Shown here: in pieces, positions 1 to 6,975 of the stretch
Layout of the letters: the number at the start of each line of letters is the position of its first letter
Position numbering within the stretch: position 1 is the stretch's first letter
Assembly (NCBI GenBank): GCA_017404515.1
Contig: JAFRCG010000006.1
Span: 1-42,773 of the forward strand
From: Candidatus Saccharimonadota bacterium
GTDB lineage: Bacteria; Patescibacteriota; Saccharimonadia; Saccharimonadales; Saccharimonadaceae
DNA length: 42,773 nucleotides
Direction of reading: 5' to 3'
The notes under the pieces: model-generated
The model's database searches: none
Told to the model about the DNA's origin: nothing
What the model saw: only the letters and a program-made list of their open reading frames with translations
Made by a program: the position numbers and the translations under genes

Positions 1-116
1 ATAGCAGTAAATCTTACTTATTTCATACATCAAACGCTGTCTTATATTCTCAAACTGATCATCTAAAAGATCAGGGTTTCACTCTCCGGTGGTATTTCCT
101 CCTACTCCACCAAATG

Positions 117-317
117 CCCGTCGGTATCCGCTTTCGTATGTAATCTCAGGCCGCTACGACTGGAGCAATGGTAACCTGTACTACCAGGACTCCGTCGGGA
201 ACTGGTGGTCTACCACGGCTTACAGTGGTAGTAACGCGTACAACCTGTACATGAATAGTAGCAGTCTCGGCCCCCAGAGTAATAATACTAAGGCCCACGG
301 GTTTCCTCTCCGCTCCA
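117..317 (+). pseudogene. Cassette 1, lectin-like domain fragment
   Basis: Translates from RRYPLSYV through NWWSTTAYS to GFPLRS, about 66 residues, covering only the last part of a lectin-like domain. The frame is open from a GTG at 89, but that GTG has no ribosome binding site. Beyond GFPLRS the frame runs into the next cassette in a different frame. Asn, Tyr, Ser and Gly at variable positions are nearly all NNY codons. Confidence 0.6.
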
Positions 318-324
318 CCAAATA

Positions 325-526
325 CCCGTCGGTATCCGCTTTCGTATGTACCGTCTGGAGCTTATCGCTGGGCCAGTAGTGGCTTCCTCGGCTGGCAGAA
401 TTCATTTGGCGGTTACTGGTCTACTACAGCTATTAGTAATGATGAAACATACTTCCTAGATATAGGCGACGGCATTTCTAATCCTCGAAATAACGCCCCT
501 AAGTACGACGGACGAACTCTCCGCTG
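325..526 (+). pseudogene. Cassette 2, lectin-like domain fragment
   Basis: Reads RRYPLSYV, then a variable stretch with YWSTTAIS, and ends RTLRCI. It is more diverged from cassette 1 than cassette 3 is. It is out of frame with both neighbours, so the three plus-strand cassettes cannot be read as one protein. Confidence 0.55.
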
Positions 527-547
527 CATCTCCTACTCCACCAAATA

Positions 548-747
548 CCCGTCGGTATCCGCTTTCGTATGTATTGTCAGGCTTCTACGGCTGGGGCGGT
601 GGTAACCTACTCAGCCAGGACTCCGACGGGTTCTGGTGGTCTACCGCAGCCTACAGTGATAGTCGCGCGTACCGCCTGCATGTGAGTAGTGGCGGTCTCG
701 ACCCCCAGAATAACAGTAGTAAGGCCAACGGGTTTGCTCTCCGCTGA
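548..747 (+). pseudogene. Cassette 3, lectin-like domain fragment ending in TGA
   Basis: Reads RRYPLSYV, FWWSTAAYS and GFALR, followed directly by TGA at 745-747 in the loop of the central palindrome. It is the closest relative of cassette 1. Of 27 differing codons between them, 20 keep the same third base (C or T) and change only bases 1 and 2. Confidence 0.6.
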
Positions 748-754
748 CGGAGAG
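737..754. repeat. Central palindrome of the cassette array
   Basis: CTCTCCG (737-743), loop CTGA (744-747), CGGAGAG (748-754): a 7-bp stem with a 4-nt loop at the tail-to-tail junction of cassettes 3 and 4. Its centre at 745.5 is also the symmetry centre of the six core repeats. It could be just the junction of two similar cassette ends, or a cruciform used in target recognition. Confidence 0.75.
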
Positions 755-943
755 GGAAGCCATAGTTTTTGTGATTGCTATTCTGAGGAAGGAGAGAGCT
801 ACTATTCGTAGATAGGCCATAAGCATTGTCATTATCTATTGCGGTAGAGGATCGCCAAATACTATATGCTCCTTGTCCATCTAGAGTACCGCCACTAAGC
901 CAATAGACCCCAGCAAATACATACGAAAGTGGATACCGACGGG
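748..943 (-). pseudogene. Cassette 4, lectin-like domain fragment
   Basis: On the minus strand it reads TRRYPLSYV, IWRSSTAI and GFPLRQ, then runs on antisense to cassette 3. It has one mismatch in the core repeat and more T-ending codons than cassettes 1 and 3, so it is an older or differently derived copy. It is in frame with cassettes 5 and 6. Confidence 0.55.
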
Positions 944-950
944 TAGATAT

Positions 951-1163
951 GGAGCGGAGAGGAAAACCGGCAGCTTTGCCATCTTCGCGCGCTACAAGAC
1001 CACCGTTAATCCCCATTGAATATGCACCAGTTGCGCTGATTGGAGCACTTGTCCACCAAAATCCATAAGTTCCCTGAAAGTCCAACTTGTCATAGCCTCC
1101 ACCCGCTGTAGTATTCCAAAAATACCTACCAGACAATACATACGAAAGCGGATACCGACGGGC
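951..1163 (-). pseudogene. Cassette 5, lectin-like domain fragment
   Basis: Reads ARRYPLSYV, FWWTSAPIS and GFPLRS, in frame with cassettes 4 and 6. It carries a short insertion after the first Tyr-x-Trp compared with the others. Confidence 0.55.
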
Positions 1164-1175
1164 TTGGGTGGAGAC

Positions 1176-1376
1176 GCAGCAGAGAGGTAGACTATAAGTC
1201 TTACTATCGTTACCCTGGGGGACGAGACCACCGCTATGTACACTCAGAAAGTACGCACCTCTGTCACTTTGGGCAGTGGTAGACATACCATACCCAACAG
1301 AACCCTGATTATACAAGTCACCAACACCCCAACTATATGTACCCGAGTATACATACGAAAGCGGATACCGACGGGC
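1176..1376 (-). pseudogene. Cassette 6, lectin-like domain fragment
   Basis: Reads ARRYPLSYV, YGMSTTAQS and LPLCC; the usual WW pair is replaced by GM and the GFPLR end is degraded. Its upstream side runs straight into the MITE-like element, which supplies the open frame before it but no credible start. Confidence 0.55.
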
Positions 1377-1394
1377 ACCGGTGGAATAGAAGGA

Positions 1395-1535
1395 GGGGGC
1401 CGATAAAACAGGGCTACTAGAGTTTGTAATGAGATTTAGACCAGATTTTGGATTTGTGATTTTTACAATTATCGTTGTAAAAATGAGCAAATCCAAAGTC
1501 CCAAACTCTAGTAGCCTGTTTTATACAAGGCCCCC
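1395..1535. mobile_element. MITE-like palindromic element, copy 1
   Basis: About 141 bp bounded by GGGGGCC and GGCCCCC. Imperfect terminal inverted repeats of about 30 bp contain the arm CTACTAGAGTTTG. Nested inner arms (GGATTTG/CAAATCC and TTTTTACAA/TTGTAAAAA) let the whole element fold into one long hairpin. It is nearly identical (five small differences by eye) to the inverted copy at 30260-30402. It encodes no protein. It could be a non-autonomous transposon or a dispersed bidirectional terminator. Confidence 0.7.
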
Positions 1536-1561
1536 GCTGCATTATGCTAGGATCCGCTTTA

Positions 1562-3271
1562 TTAAATTATGCCTTCAGCAGGTGGGAAATCGTCTTTTTT
1601 GTCGGTATCCTCAGTTTTCACCTCTGGATTCTCAGGAGCAGGATTGGAGCTTTCCGGCATAGATTGTTCAGGCTGCTCAGGCATTGTAGTTTCGTTGGTT
1701 GTATCGGAATTGTCAGGCGTGCTAGGCGTTTCTGATACCTCTGGTACTTCTGATGTAGCAGGTGTAGTAGACAAGTCAACTGGGCTTTCTGGTGTAGGAG
1801 CAGATGAAGCTGGTTGTGCTGACTGTGTCAGTGTAGGCCCACCTTTCTTGTGTTTCATCTTGACGATAGCAAGTATTATTAGAGCTACGACAATGATTAT
1901 GCCACCACCAATCGCAAAATATCCCCAGACAGGAAATGTGGATTGTGCCGCAGTGGTATCTTCTACTACTGGCTGGATACAATTAGTGCCAGTAGAACCA
2001 ATACAATTTGTCTTTTGGCTATCTGCTAAGAATGATACAGGTGCTTCAGACTGGTTGATAGAAACTTCTTCGCCGCTGACATAAAGTTTGTAGCCATTAG
2101 CGTAAATATTGAGATTATTAGCGTCTCCATTGCTAAGAGAAGTGATATTGCTGTCTTCAGTCAATACTACAATGGAATCTTCTGACAGATTTAAATTTAC
2201 TGTACCATTCCCAGTAAAAGCACCCTTTAGATACGAATGTTTTAGGTCAAGGGTAACAGTAGATATGTTATCGGTCACGATATCGCCAATAATGTTTTGA
2301 TCTTCTGCGTTTAGATTAACTACACCACCATTTGCGCCGGCATTACCCCAGTATCCAGCCTGCGCTCTGAGGAACGCTCCGTTTTTATCATTTTGAACGA
2401 ATTTATTCCCAATCAAATTTATCTCTGCTGTGGTATTCGTAACAAAGAAATGGTCACCAGAGTTAGTGGTAATGATGGAATCTTCAGCTGTGAAAGTTCC
2501 CATTCCTTCCGTTGCGTCCCCACTCATAGATTGATAAATAAAGATGCTCTTGAATGTCTCTGAATGCCCATTATTTTGATTGTTAGTGACGGTCATATTT
2601 ACAGAATCAAGAGAAACTGAATTCATGCCTTCTATCACTACGCCCTCAGAAGTGGTAGAGCTCAATGTAGACTCAGTGACTTTAATATCAGCAGTGGAAT
2701 AAATTGCTGGGCTTCCTACGCCATGGGTGATATAGGTTCCACCAGTAACACTGATTTCTCCGCCCCCTCTGTCACTACGAATCGCTGCAGCAGAATTCCC
2801 AGAGGTTTCTACTGTCAAAGCATCAGCACTGATGGTGCCTCCACCGGCAACCATAATGCCACCAGAATTATTAGAAGAAGTTTCTATAGTAGTGCCAGAG
2901 ATATTTACCACCCCTGTACCATAGGCAAAAACTGCATTTGCGTGTCCGCCATTGGTCTGTACTGTACCGCCATTCATATTAAGCGTTGCACCATTGTAGA
3001 CCAAAATTGCGGCATTTGTACCATAGAAATCTGACTCATCGCCACCATTATCATCGCCAGATTTTACTACCGTAGCATTAACAAGGTCGATTACTCCGCC
3101 CGAGACAAGTAGCGCATTTTGTGCACCAGTAGTGCTCTCGTAAGAAGTACCACTATACTCTCCATCTTCAGAAAAAGTTGTTGCCCCAGAGTAGTTTATA
3201 GATGTTATGGGATTACCCATTGTTGGGGCTCCACCAGGTGCGCCCGATGGCCCAGTTGTTCTTTGTTCCAT
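1562..3271 (-). CDS. Beta-helix repeat surface protein with C-terminal membrane anchor
   Basis: A 569-residue protein. Residues 20-400 are Gly/Asn/Thr/Val-rich strand repeats with motifs such as DFYGTNAAILV, NAVFAYGTG, SDRGGG and GSPAIYSTADI, recognisable as a right-handed beta-helix family common in Firmicutes surface proteins. Two cysteines (423, 431) precede one membrane segment (about 448-470), followed by KMKHKK and a roughly 95-residue Pro/Ser/Thr/Glu tail. By the positive-inside rule the long N-terminus would be outside, yet no N-terminal signal peptide is present. The start is well supported by AGGAGG seven bases ahead of ATG, and an extended -10 (TGTTATACT) lies upstream. Horizontal acquisition with an added anchor is an inference. 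Confidence 0.75.
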   Translation of the reverse strand: MEQRTTGPSGAPGGAPTMGNPITSINYSGATTFSEDGEYSGTSYESTTGAQNALLVSGGVIDLVNATVVKSGDDNGGDESDFYGTNAAILVYNGATLNMNGGTVQTNGGHANAVFAYGTGVVNISGTTIETSSNNSGGIMVAGGGTISADALTVETSGNSAAAIRSDRGGGEISVTGGTYITHGVGSPAIYSTADIKVTESTLSSTTSEGVVIEGMNSVSLDSVNMTVTNNQNNGHSETFKSIFIYQSMSGDATEGMGTFTAEDSIITTNSGDHFFVTNTTAEINLIGNKFVQNDKNGAFLRAQAGYWGNAGANGGVVNLNAEDQNIIGDIVTDNISTVTLDLKHSYLKGAFTGNGTVNLNLSEDSIVVLTEDSNITSLSNGDANNLNIYANGYKLYVSGEEVSINQSEAPVSFLADSQKTNCIGSTGTNCIQPVVEDTTAAQSTFPVWGYFAIGGGIIIVVALIILAIVKMKHKKGGPTLTQSAQPASSAPTPESPVDLSTTPATSEVPEVSETPSTPDNSDTTNETTMPEQPEQSMPESSNPAPENPEVKTEDTDKKDDFPPAEGII

Positions 3272-3318
3272 TTGCCTCCTACTTTATTAACATAAGTATA
3301 ACAGATTTTACTAAATAT

Positions 3319-3348
3319 TTGGCAAAAAACTTTATTCTGTGCTATTAT
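3319..3348 (+). promoter_or_regulatory. Promoter of secY unit
   Basis: TTGGCA (3319-3324), 18-bp spacer, TATTAT (3343-3348) with TGC just upstream, an extended -10. The leader to the secY ATG is under 20 nt. Confidence 0.6.
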
Positions 3349-3371
3349 AGATAAAGTAATTCAGGTTATAT

Positions 3372-4787
3372 ATGCATTTCAAGACAATTTTCAAATCATT
3401 TTTGAACAAAGACATGCGCAAACGCATCCTCATTGTTTTTGGAATTATTATAGCCTATCGTCTGATTGCGCACATCCCAGTACCACTAGGAGATGCTAAT
3501 ACTTTCAAAGAATCTATCGAGAACCTAATCTCCAAGTCAGATTTTGGTAATTTCCTTAACCTTATCTCTGGTGGCGGACTAACTTCTTTCTCAATCATTT
3601 TGGTAGGCTTGTCACCTTTCATTACTTCATCCATCGTAGTTCAGCTCATCACCAAGGCCGTGCCTAAACTAGAAGAGCTTTCCCAAGACGGCGAAACTGG
3701 GCGCCGTAAAATCAACCAGTGGACCAGGATCATCACCATCCCTCTAGCCATTGTCCAGTCTTTTGCCTATATCTTTATCCTAAAAGAATCAGCCTTAGCT
3801 AATACCGCATCTACTATTGAGATGTCCACCTCGCAGTGGATACTTGCCATCACCGCTATGACCGCTGGTTCCATCATCTTGATGTGGCTAGGAGAATTAA
3901 TCACAGAACAAGGCATTGGTAATGGTATCTCTATGATTATCTTTGCCTCAATCATTTCTCAGCTACCTACTACCTTAGCTTCACTTTGGTCTTCACTCTT
4001 TGATGTCTCTGAAGGATCACTTTCTCTCTGGGGATGGTTCAACCTACCAGTTAATCCGACGGTTTTCTGGGTCATACTGGGCTTTGCTATAGCACTGATA
4101 GTTGTTATCTACTTCTTGGTTAAAATCAACGAGGCTCAGCGCATCATTACAATCAACTACGCCAAGCGCGTGCACGGTAATAGTGCCTACGGCGGCATCA
4201 AATCTATTCTCCCGATCAAGCTAATTGCAGCCGGCGTCATCCCTGTTATCTTTGCTACTTCATTCCTGGCTTTACCAGCACTTGTTGGGCAGATGGTCCA
4301 AGCTGTTGATCCCGGGAACGAATTTGGTGCTAACTTGGTCTCTATCTTTACTGCACCTTCCGCCTCTAATTTTGCTACTGAATATCCAGAAGGTATCACT
4401 ATCAAGTGGTTCCTTTACCCAGCAATGTACTTTGTCTTGGTAGTTGCCTTCACCTATTTCTATACCTCTATTATTTTCAACACCAAAGAAATTGCTGATA
4501 ACCTCCAAAAACAAGGTGGCTTCATCGAAAGCGTCCGCCCTGGCAACACCACCGCCACATATTTAGGCAAAGTAGTTAATCGCCTTAATCTCTTTGGCGC
4601 CCTAGCCCTTGGCCTAATTGCCATGTTGCCGTTTATCACAGACTACATCTTTATTATTACGCTAGGCTATCCAATTGGCCTCTCTATCTCTGGTACAGGT
4701 CTTCTTATCGTAGTGACGGTGGCACTCGAAAATCTCCGTCAGCTAGATTCACGCGCGCTGATGATAACTTACGACGAATATAAATAA
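3372..4787 (+). CDS. secY: Protein translocase subunit SecY
   Basis: The central channel of the SecYEG translocon in the cytoplasmic membrane. At 471 residues it is slightly long for the family (about 430-440), with an insert in the first periplasmic loop. Hydrophobic segments match the ten-helix SecY pattern. The family stretches IPVPLGD near residue 40, GISPF-like LVGLSPF and GNGISMIIF are visible, and the C-terminal cytoplasmic loop has GGFIESVRPG. The start is the first ATG after a promoter with a very short leader and only a weak ribosome site. It opens the spc/alpha-type ribosomal run; the next gene begins 1 nt after its stop. secE lies separately at 14763. Confidence 0.97.
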   Translation: MHFKTIFKSFLNKDMRKRILIVFGIIIAYRLIAHIPVPLGDANTFKESIENLISKSDFGNFLNLISGGGLTSFSIILVGLSPFITSSIVVQLITKAVPKLEELSQDGETGRRKINQWTRIITIPLAIVQSFAYIFILKESALANTASTIEMSTSQWILAITAMTAGSIILMWLGELITEQGIGNGISMIIFASIISQLPTTLASLWSSLFDVSEGSLSLWGWFNLPVNPTVFWVILGFAIALIVVIYFLVKINEAQRIITINYAKRVHGNSAYGGIKSILPIKLIAAGVIPVIFATSFLALPALVGQMVQAVDPGNEFGANLVSIFTAPSASNFATEYPEGITIKWFLYPAMYFVLVVAFTYFYTSIIFNTKEIADNLQKQGGFIESVRPGNTTATYLGKVVNRLNLFGALALGLIAMLPFITDYIFIITLGYPIGLSISGTGLLIVVTVALENLRQLDSRALMITYDEYK

Positions 4788-4788
4788 T

Positions 4789-5574
4789 ATGGCACTAAAA
4801 TTTAACTGGAAGAAGAATCTTCCAAAAATCTGTTGGGGAGCCTTAATCCTTATCTTTATTGCCTGTATGCTACGGGTGATTATCTGGGAACACAACTATT
4901 ACAGCGAAAAAGAGGGCAGCTCCAGGGCCACCCCTATCAATAATACTATTGCCCCAGAAGACGCAGAGAGCGTAGACGAGACAGATATTACTAATGATGA
5001 CAAAAATAATTACAAGGTTGCCGCCAATAAGCCTCGTTTTCTATCCATTTCCAAGCTTGGTATCGATCGCGCAAGAGTAGTAGAAGTCGGTCTAACCAAC
5101 ATCGGCCGCTTGCAAACCCCAGTTAGCATCTACGATGTAGGTTGGTATCGCTCCTCCGGAAAACCTGGTGCTGGTGGCACGATGCTATTAGATGGGCACA
5201 ATGGCGGCCCTACCAAAGAGGGTGTTTTTAAACACCTGCCAGAGCTCGCAATTGGTGATATTATCACTATCGAACGCGGAGATGGCAAATTCTTTCGTTA
5301 TTCCGTAGTAGAGAGCGAAGAAGTCCCGCTATCAGAGGCGGACGCCAAAATGTCCAAAATGCTAGGATCTCCAGAGCAGGGCAAGGAATCACTTTCTATT
5401 ATTACCTGTACCGGCGTTTGGTCGCAGCTCCAGCAAACTTACCTCTCTAGACAATTTGTACGAGCTGTCTTAGTAACAGATAATCTCATCCATACTGACA
5501 CTGGCGCTGAACGCGCTAACGACGGCTCCGTCCCTAAAACTGAAGACGAAGACAAGAAAGACAACCAAAATTAA
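4789..5574 (+). CDS. Sortase family cysteine transpeptidase
   Basis: A 261-residue protein with an N-terminal membrane helix (about 12-32) and an acidic linker. A sortase domain from about residue 82 has the catalytic His in LLDGHNGG (H137), the Cys in SIITCTG (C207, the TLxTC-like motif) and the likely Arg R221. Sortases cut a C-terminal sorting signal and attach proteins to cell-envelope acceptors. The motif spacing suggests a class D/E/F-type rather than class A enzyme. It sits between secY and infA, where adk and map usually lie, and is almost certainly co-transcribed with secY. No protein in this window ends in a recognisable LPxTG signal, so its substrates are elsewhere. Confidence 0.9.
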   Translation: MALKFNWKKNLPKICWGALILIFIACMLRVIIWEHNYYSEKEGSSRATPINNTIAPEDAESVDETDITNDDKNNYKVAANKPRFLSISKLGIDRARVVEVGLTNIGRLQTPVSIYDVGWYRSSGKPGAGGTMLLDGHNGGPTKEGVFKHLPELAIGDIITIERGDGKFFRYSVVESEEVPLSEADAKMSKMLGSPEQGKESLSIITCTGVWSQLQQTYLSRQFVRAVLVTDNLIHTDTGAERANDGSVPKTEDEDKKDNQN

Positions 5575-5604
5575 GCAAAAATCCAAAATTCTACAAAAAT
5601 CTAC

Positions 5605-5633
5605 TTTACTTTTGATAAAAAATTTGATAAAAT
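5605..5633 (+). promoter_or_regulatory. Promoter of infA
   Basis: TTTACT (5605-5610), exactly 17 bp, TAAAAT (5628-5633) preceded by TGA, giving an extended -10. The infA ATG is 14 nt beyond the -10 box, so the leader is at most a few nucleotides. Confidence 0.65.
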
Positions 5634-5647
5634 ATGAGATGTAATTT

Positions 5648-5872
5648 ATGGCTAGTCAAAAGGAAGTGATTGAACTCACCGGCAAAGTCGTTGAGGCTCT
5701 GCCTAATACCCAGTTTCGGGTTGAACTCGAGAATGGTCATATTATCATCGCGCATATGAGCGGAAAAATGCGTAAAAACTATATTCGCTTGGTGCCTGGT
5801 GATCGGGTAAAAGTTGAACTCACCCCTTACGATCTTACTAAGGGGCGTATCAGTTTTCGCCTGAAAGATTAA
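5648..5872 (+). CDS. infA: Translation initiation factor IF-1
   Basis: A 74-residue single OB-fold protein that binds the ribosomal A site during initiation. Typical IF-1 stretches are present: a lysine-rich start with [18 protein letters not shown], then [19 protein letters not shown] and [19 protein letters not shown]. Length is normal. It has its own promoter and almost no leader, then a 132-nt structured gap before rpmJ. Confidence 0.97.
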   Translation: MASQKEVIELTGKVVEALPNTQFRVELENGHIIIAHMSGKMRKNYIRLVPGDRVKVELTPYDLTKGRISFRLKD

Positions 5873-5910
5873 TAGAAAACACCGTCTAAACGGCAATTTT
5901 CGAAGCAATT

Positions 5911-5954
5911 CTCATAACAGAGGCAAGAATAGTCGAATCTTGCGAAAATATGAG
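5911..5954 (+). promoter_or_regulatory. Two-tier stem-loop between infA and rpmJ
   Basis: Outer stem CTCATA (5911-5916)/TATGAG (5949-5954) encloses an inner stem GCAAGA (5923-5928)/TCTTGC (5938-5943). It lies in the leader of the rpmJ-rpsM-rpsK-rpsD-rpoA unit, where ribosomal-protein autoregulation sites occur in other bacteria. That role is inferred from position only. Confidence 0.4.
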
Positions 5955-6004
5955 TAGAAAATGAAAGTTTAGTCTGTGTCTAATACGGAAAGGTTTTTTA
6001 ACTA

Positions 6005-6121
6005 ATGAAAGTTCGTGCAAGTGTTAAAAAAATCTCCCCAGATGACATTATCGTACGCAGAAAAGGTGTACTTCGTGTCATCAACAAGAAAAAACCTAAG
6101 AATAAGCAAAGGCAGGGTTAA
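6005..6121 (+). CDS. rpmJ: Large ribosomal subunit protein bL36, zinc-free type
   Basis: A 38-residue protein beginning [10 protein letters not shown] and ending KNKQRQG, the standard L36 ends. The zinc-ribbon cysteines and histidine of the usual form are all absent: ISPDDI replaces the first Cys pair, and Asn-Lys residues stand where the third Cys and the His would be. It is therefore a C-minus L36. It lies 2 nt before rpsM, in the usual alpha-operon order. Confidence 0.95.
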   Translation: MKVRASVKKISPDDIIVRRKGVLRVINKKKPKNKQRQG

Positions 6122-6123
6122 GC

Positions 6124-6510
6124 ATGGCAAGAATTGCAAGCGTTGTCATTCCTTCCGAAAAACAAGTATGGATTGCTCTTACTTATGTTTACGGAATTGG
6201 CAGGACAACCTCTAAAGCCATCCTTGCGGAGGCCAAAATTGAGCCTACCACTCGGGTGAAAGATCTCACCGAGGCTGAGGAACAAAAAATCAACGATATT
6301 ATCGCCAAAAACTATAATGTCGAAGGTGATCTCAGACGCTTGGTGACCAACAATATCAAACGTATCAAGGATATCAATTCTTACAAAGGTATCCGTCATA
6401 AGGCAGGTTTGCCAGTCAACGGTCAGCGTACTCGTACCAACGCACGTACTCGTAAGGGTAAAGCTATCGCAGTTGGTGGCACACAACCAAAGGCCGCAAG
6501 TAAGACTTAG
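6124..6510 (+). CDS. rpsM: Small ribosomal subunit protein uS13
   Basis: A 128-residue head protein of the 30S subunit contacting the P-site tRNA and the B1 bridges. The N-terminal [10 protein letters not shown] and the C-terminal [25 protein letters not shown] are the hallmark uS13 sequences. Start ATG is 2 nt after the rpmJ stop. Length is normal. Confidence 0.98.
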   Translation: MARIASVVIPSEKQVWIALTYVYGIGRTTSKAILAEAKIEPTTRVKDLTEAEEQKINDIIAKNYNVEGDLRRLVTNNIKRIKDINSYKGIRHKAGLPVNGQRTRTNARTRKGKAIAVGGTQPKAASKT

Positions 6511-6525
6511 AAAGGAGAATAGAAT

Positions 6526-6975
6526 ATGGCTGAAGAAGAAATTAAGCAAACTGAAGCTAAAGCTACTCCTACGGAGTCTACTGAAGCTTCCAAGACTACC
6601 AAAAAAGCTAAAAAAGGCAAACGCATTGTCACCTCTGGTGAAATGCATATCCAAGCAACATTTAATAACACCATCATCAGCTTTTCTGACAAAAAAGGCG
6701 AGATTCTTTCTAGCTCATCCGCTGGAGCTAACGGCTTCCGTGGTAGCAAGAAAGGTACAGCGTATGCTGCTCAGATTGCTGCTGAAAAAGCCGGTGAAAT
6801 CGCTAAGAAAGAACATGGCATGAATAGTGTAGATGTCTATGTCAAAGGCATTGGCCTTGGCCGTGATAGTGCTATTCGCGCCGTTTCCAGTATTGGTATG
6901 AAGATTGACAGTATCACTGATATGACCCCTATTGCGCACGGTGGTGTGCGTCCTAAGGGAGAAAGGAAACCATAA
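6526..6975 (+). CDS. rpsK: Small ribosomal subunit protein uS11
   Basis: A 149-residue platform protein. An N-terminal Lys/Glu/Thr extension of about 30 residues precedes the conserved core: GEMHIQATFNNTIISFSD, SSAGANGFRGSKKGT and GLGRDSAIRAV. The C-terminus ends PIAHGGVRPKGERKP, a variant of the usual PHNGCRPPKKRRV. AAAGGAG lies ahead of the ATG. Its stop overlaps the rpsD start (TAATG), so translation is coupled. Confidence 0.97.
   Translation: MAEEEIKQTEAKATPTESTEASKTTKKAKKGKRIVTSGEMHIQATFNNTIISFSDKKGEILSSSSAGANGFRGSKKGTAYAAQIAAEKAGEIAKKEHGMNSVDVYVKGIGLGRDSAIRAVSSIGMKIDSITDMTPIAHGGVRPKGERKP

Larger units (their letters stand above)
73..1376. repeat. Mirror-image array of six variable lectin-like cassettes
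   Basis: Six copies of a 20-bp core, CGTCGGTATCCGCTTTCGTA, lie at 119-138, 327-346 and 550-569 on + and at 922-941 (one mismatch), 1141-1160 and 1354-1373 on -. Each core encodes RRYPLSYV and opens a segment of about 200 bp. The segment carries a WW(S/T)(S/T) type motif and usually ends in GF(P/A)LR, read from a CTCTCCG-type sequence. The two sets of three mirror each other about position 745. A trailing end of a further cassette is visible at 73-92. The segments resemble the C-terminal half of C-type-lectin/FGE-like or Fibrobacter-major-paralogous-type domains (family assignment inferred from the WSST...A...G..LR pattern). No start codon with a ribosome site, signal peptide or promoter serves them, so they look like silent donors or targets. 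Confidence 0.8.

Noticed and set aside
89-379. 96-codon plus-strand frame containing cassette 1
   Set aside because: GTG start without ribosome site or signal peptide, and the frame is wrong after GFPLRS; treated as a silent cassette.
119-1373. Regularly spaced 20-bp repeats suggesting a CRISPR array
   Set aside because: Intervals are over 200 bp, homologous to each other and protein coding, and the repeats invert half-way. No cas genes are present.
651-1496. 281-codon open frame on the minus strand through cassettes 6, 5 and 4
   Set aside because: It starts inside the palindromic element without a ribosome site, then runs antisense through the end of cassette 3. It is an open array, not a credible intact gene.
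4187-4514. Overlapping frames on both strands inside secY
   Set aside because: Shadows of a well conserved gene; they lack ribosome sites and family motifs.
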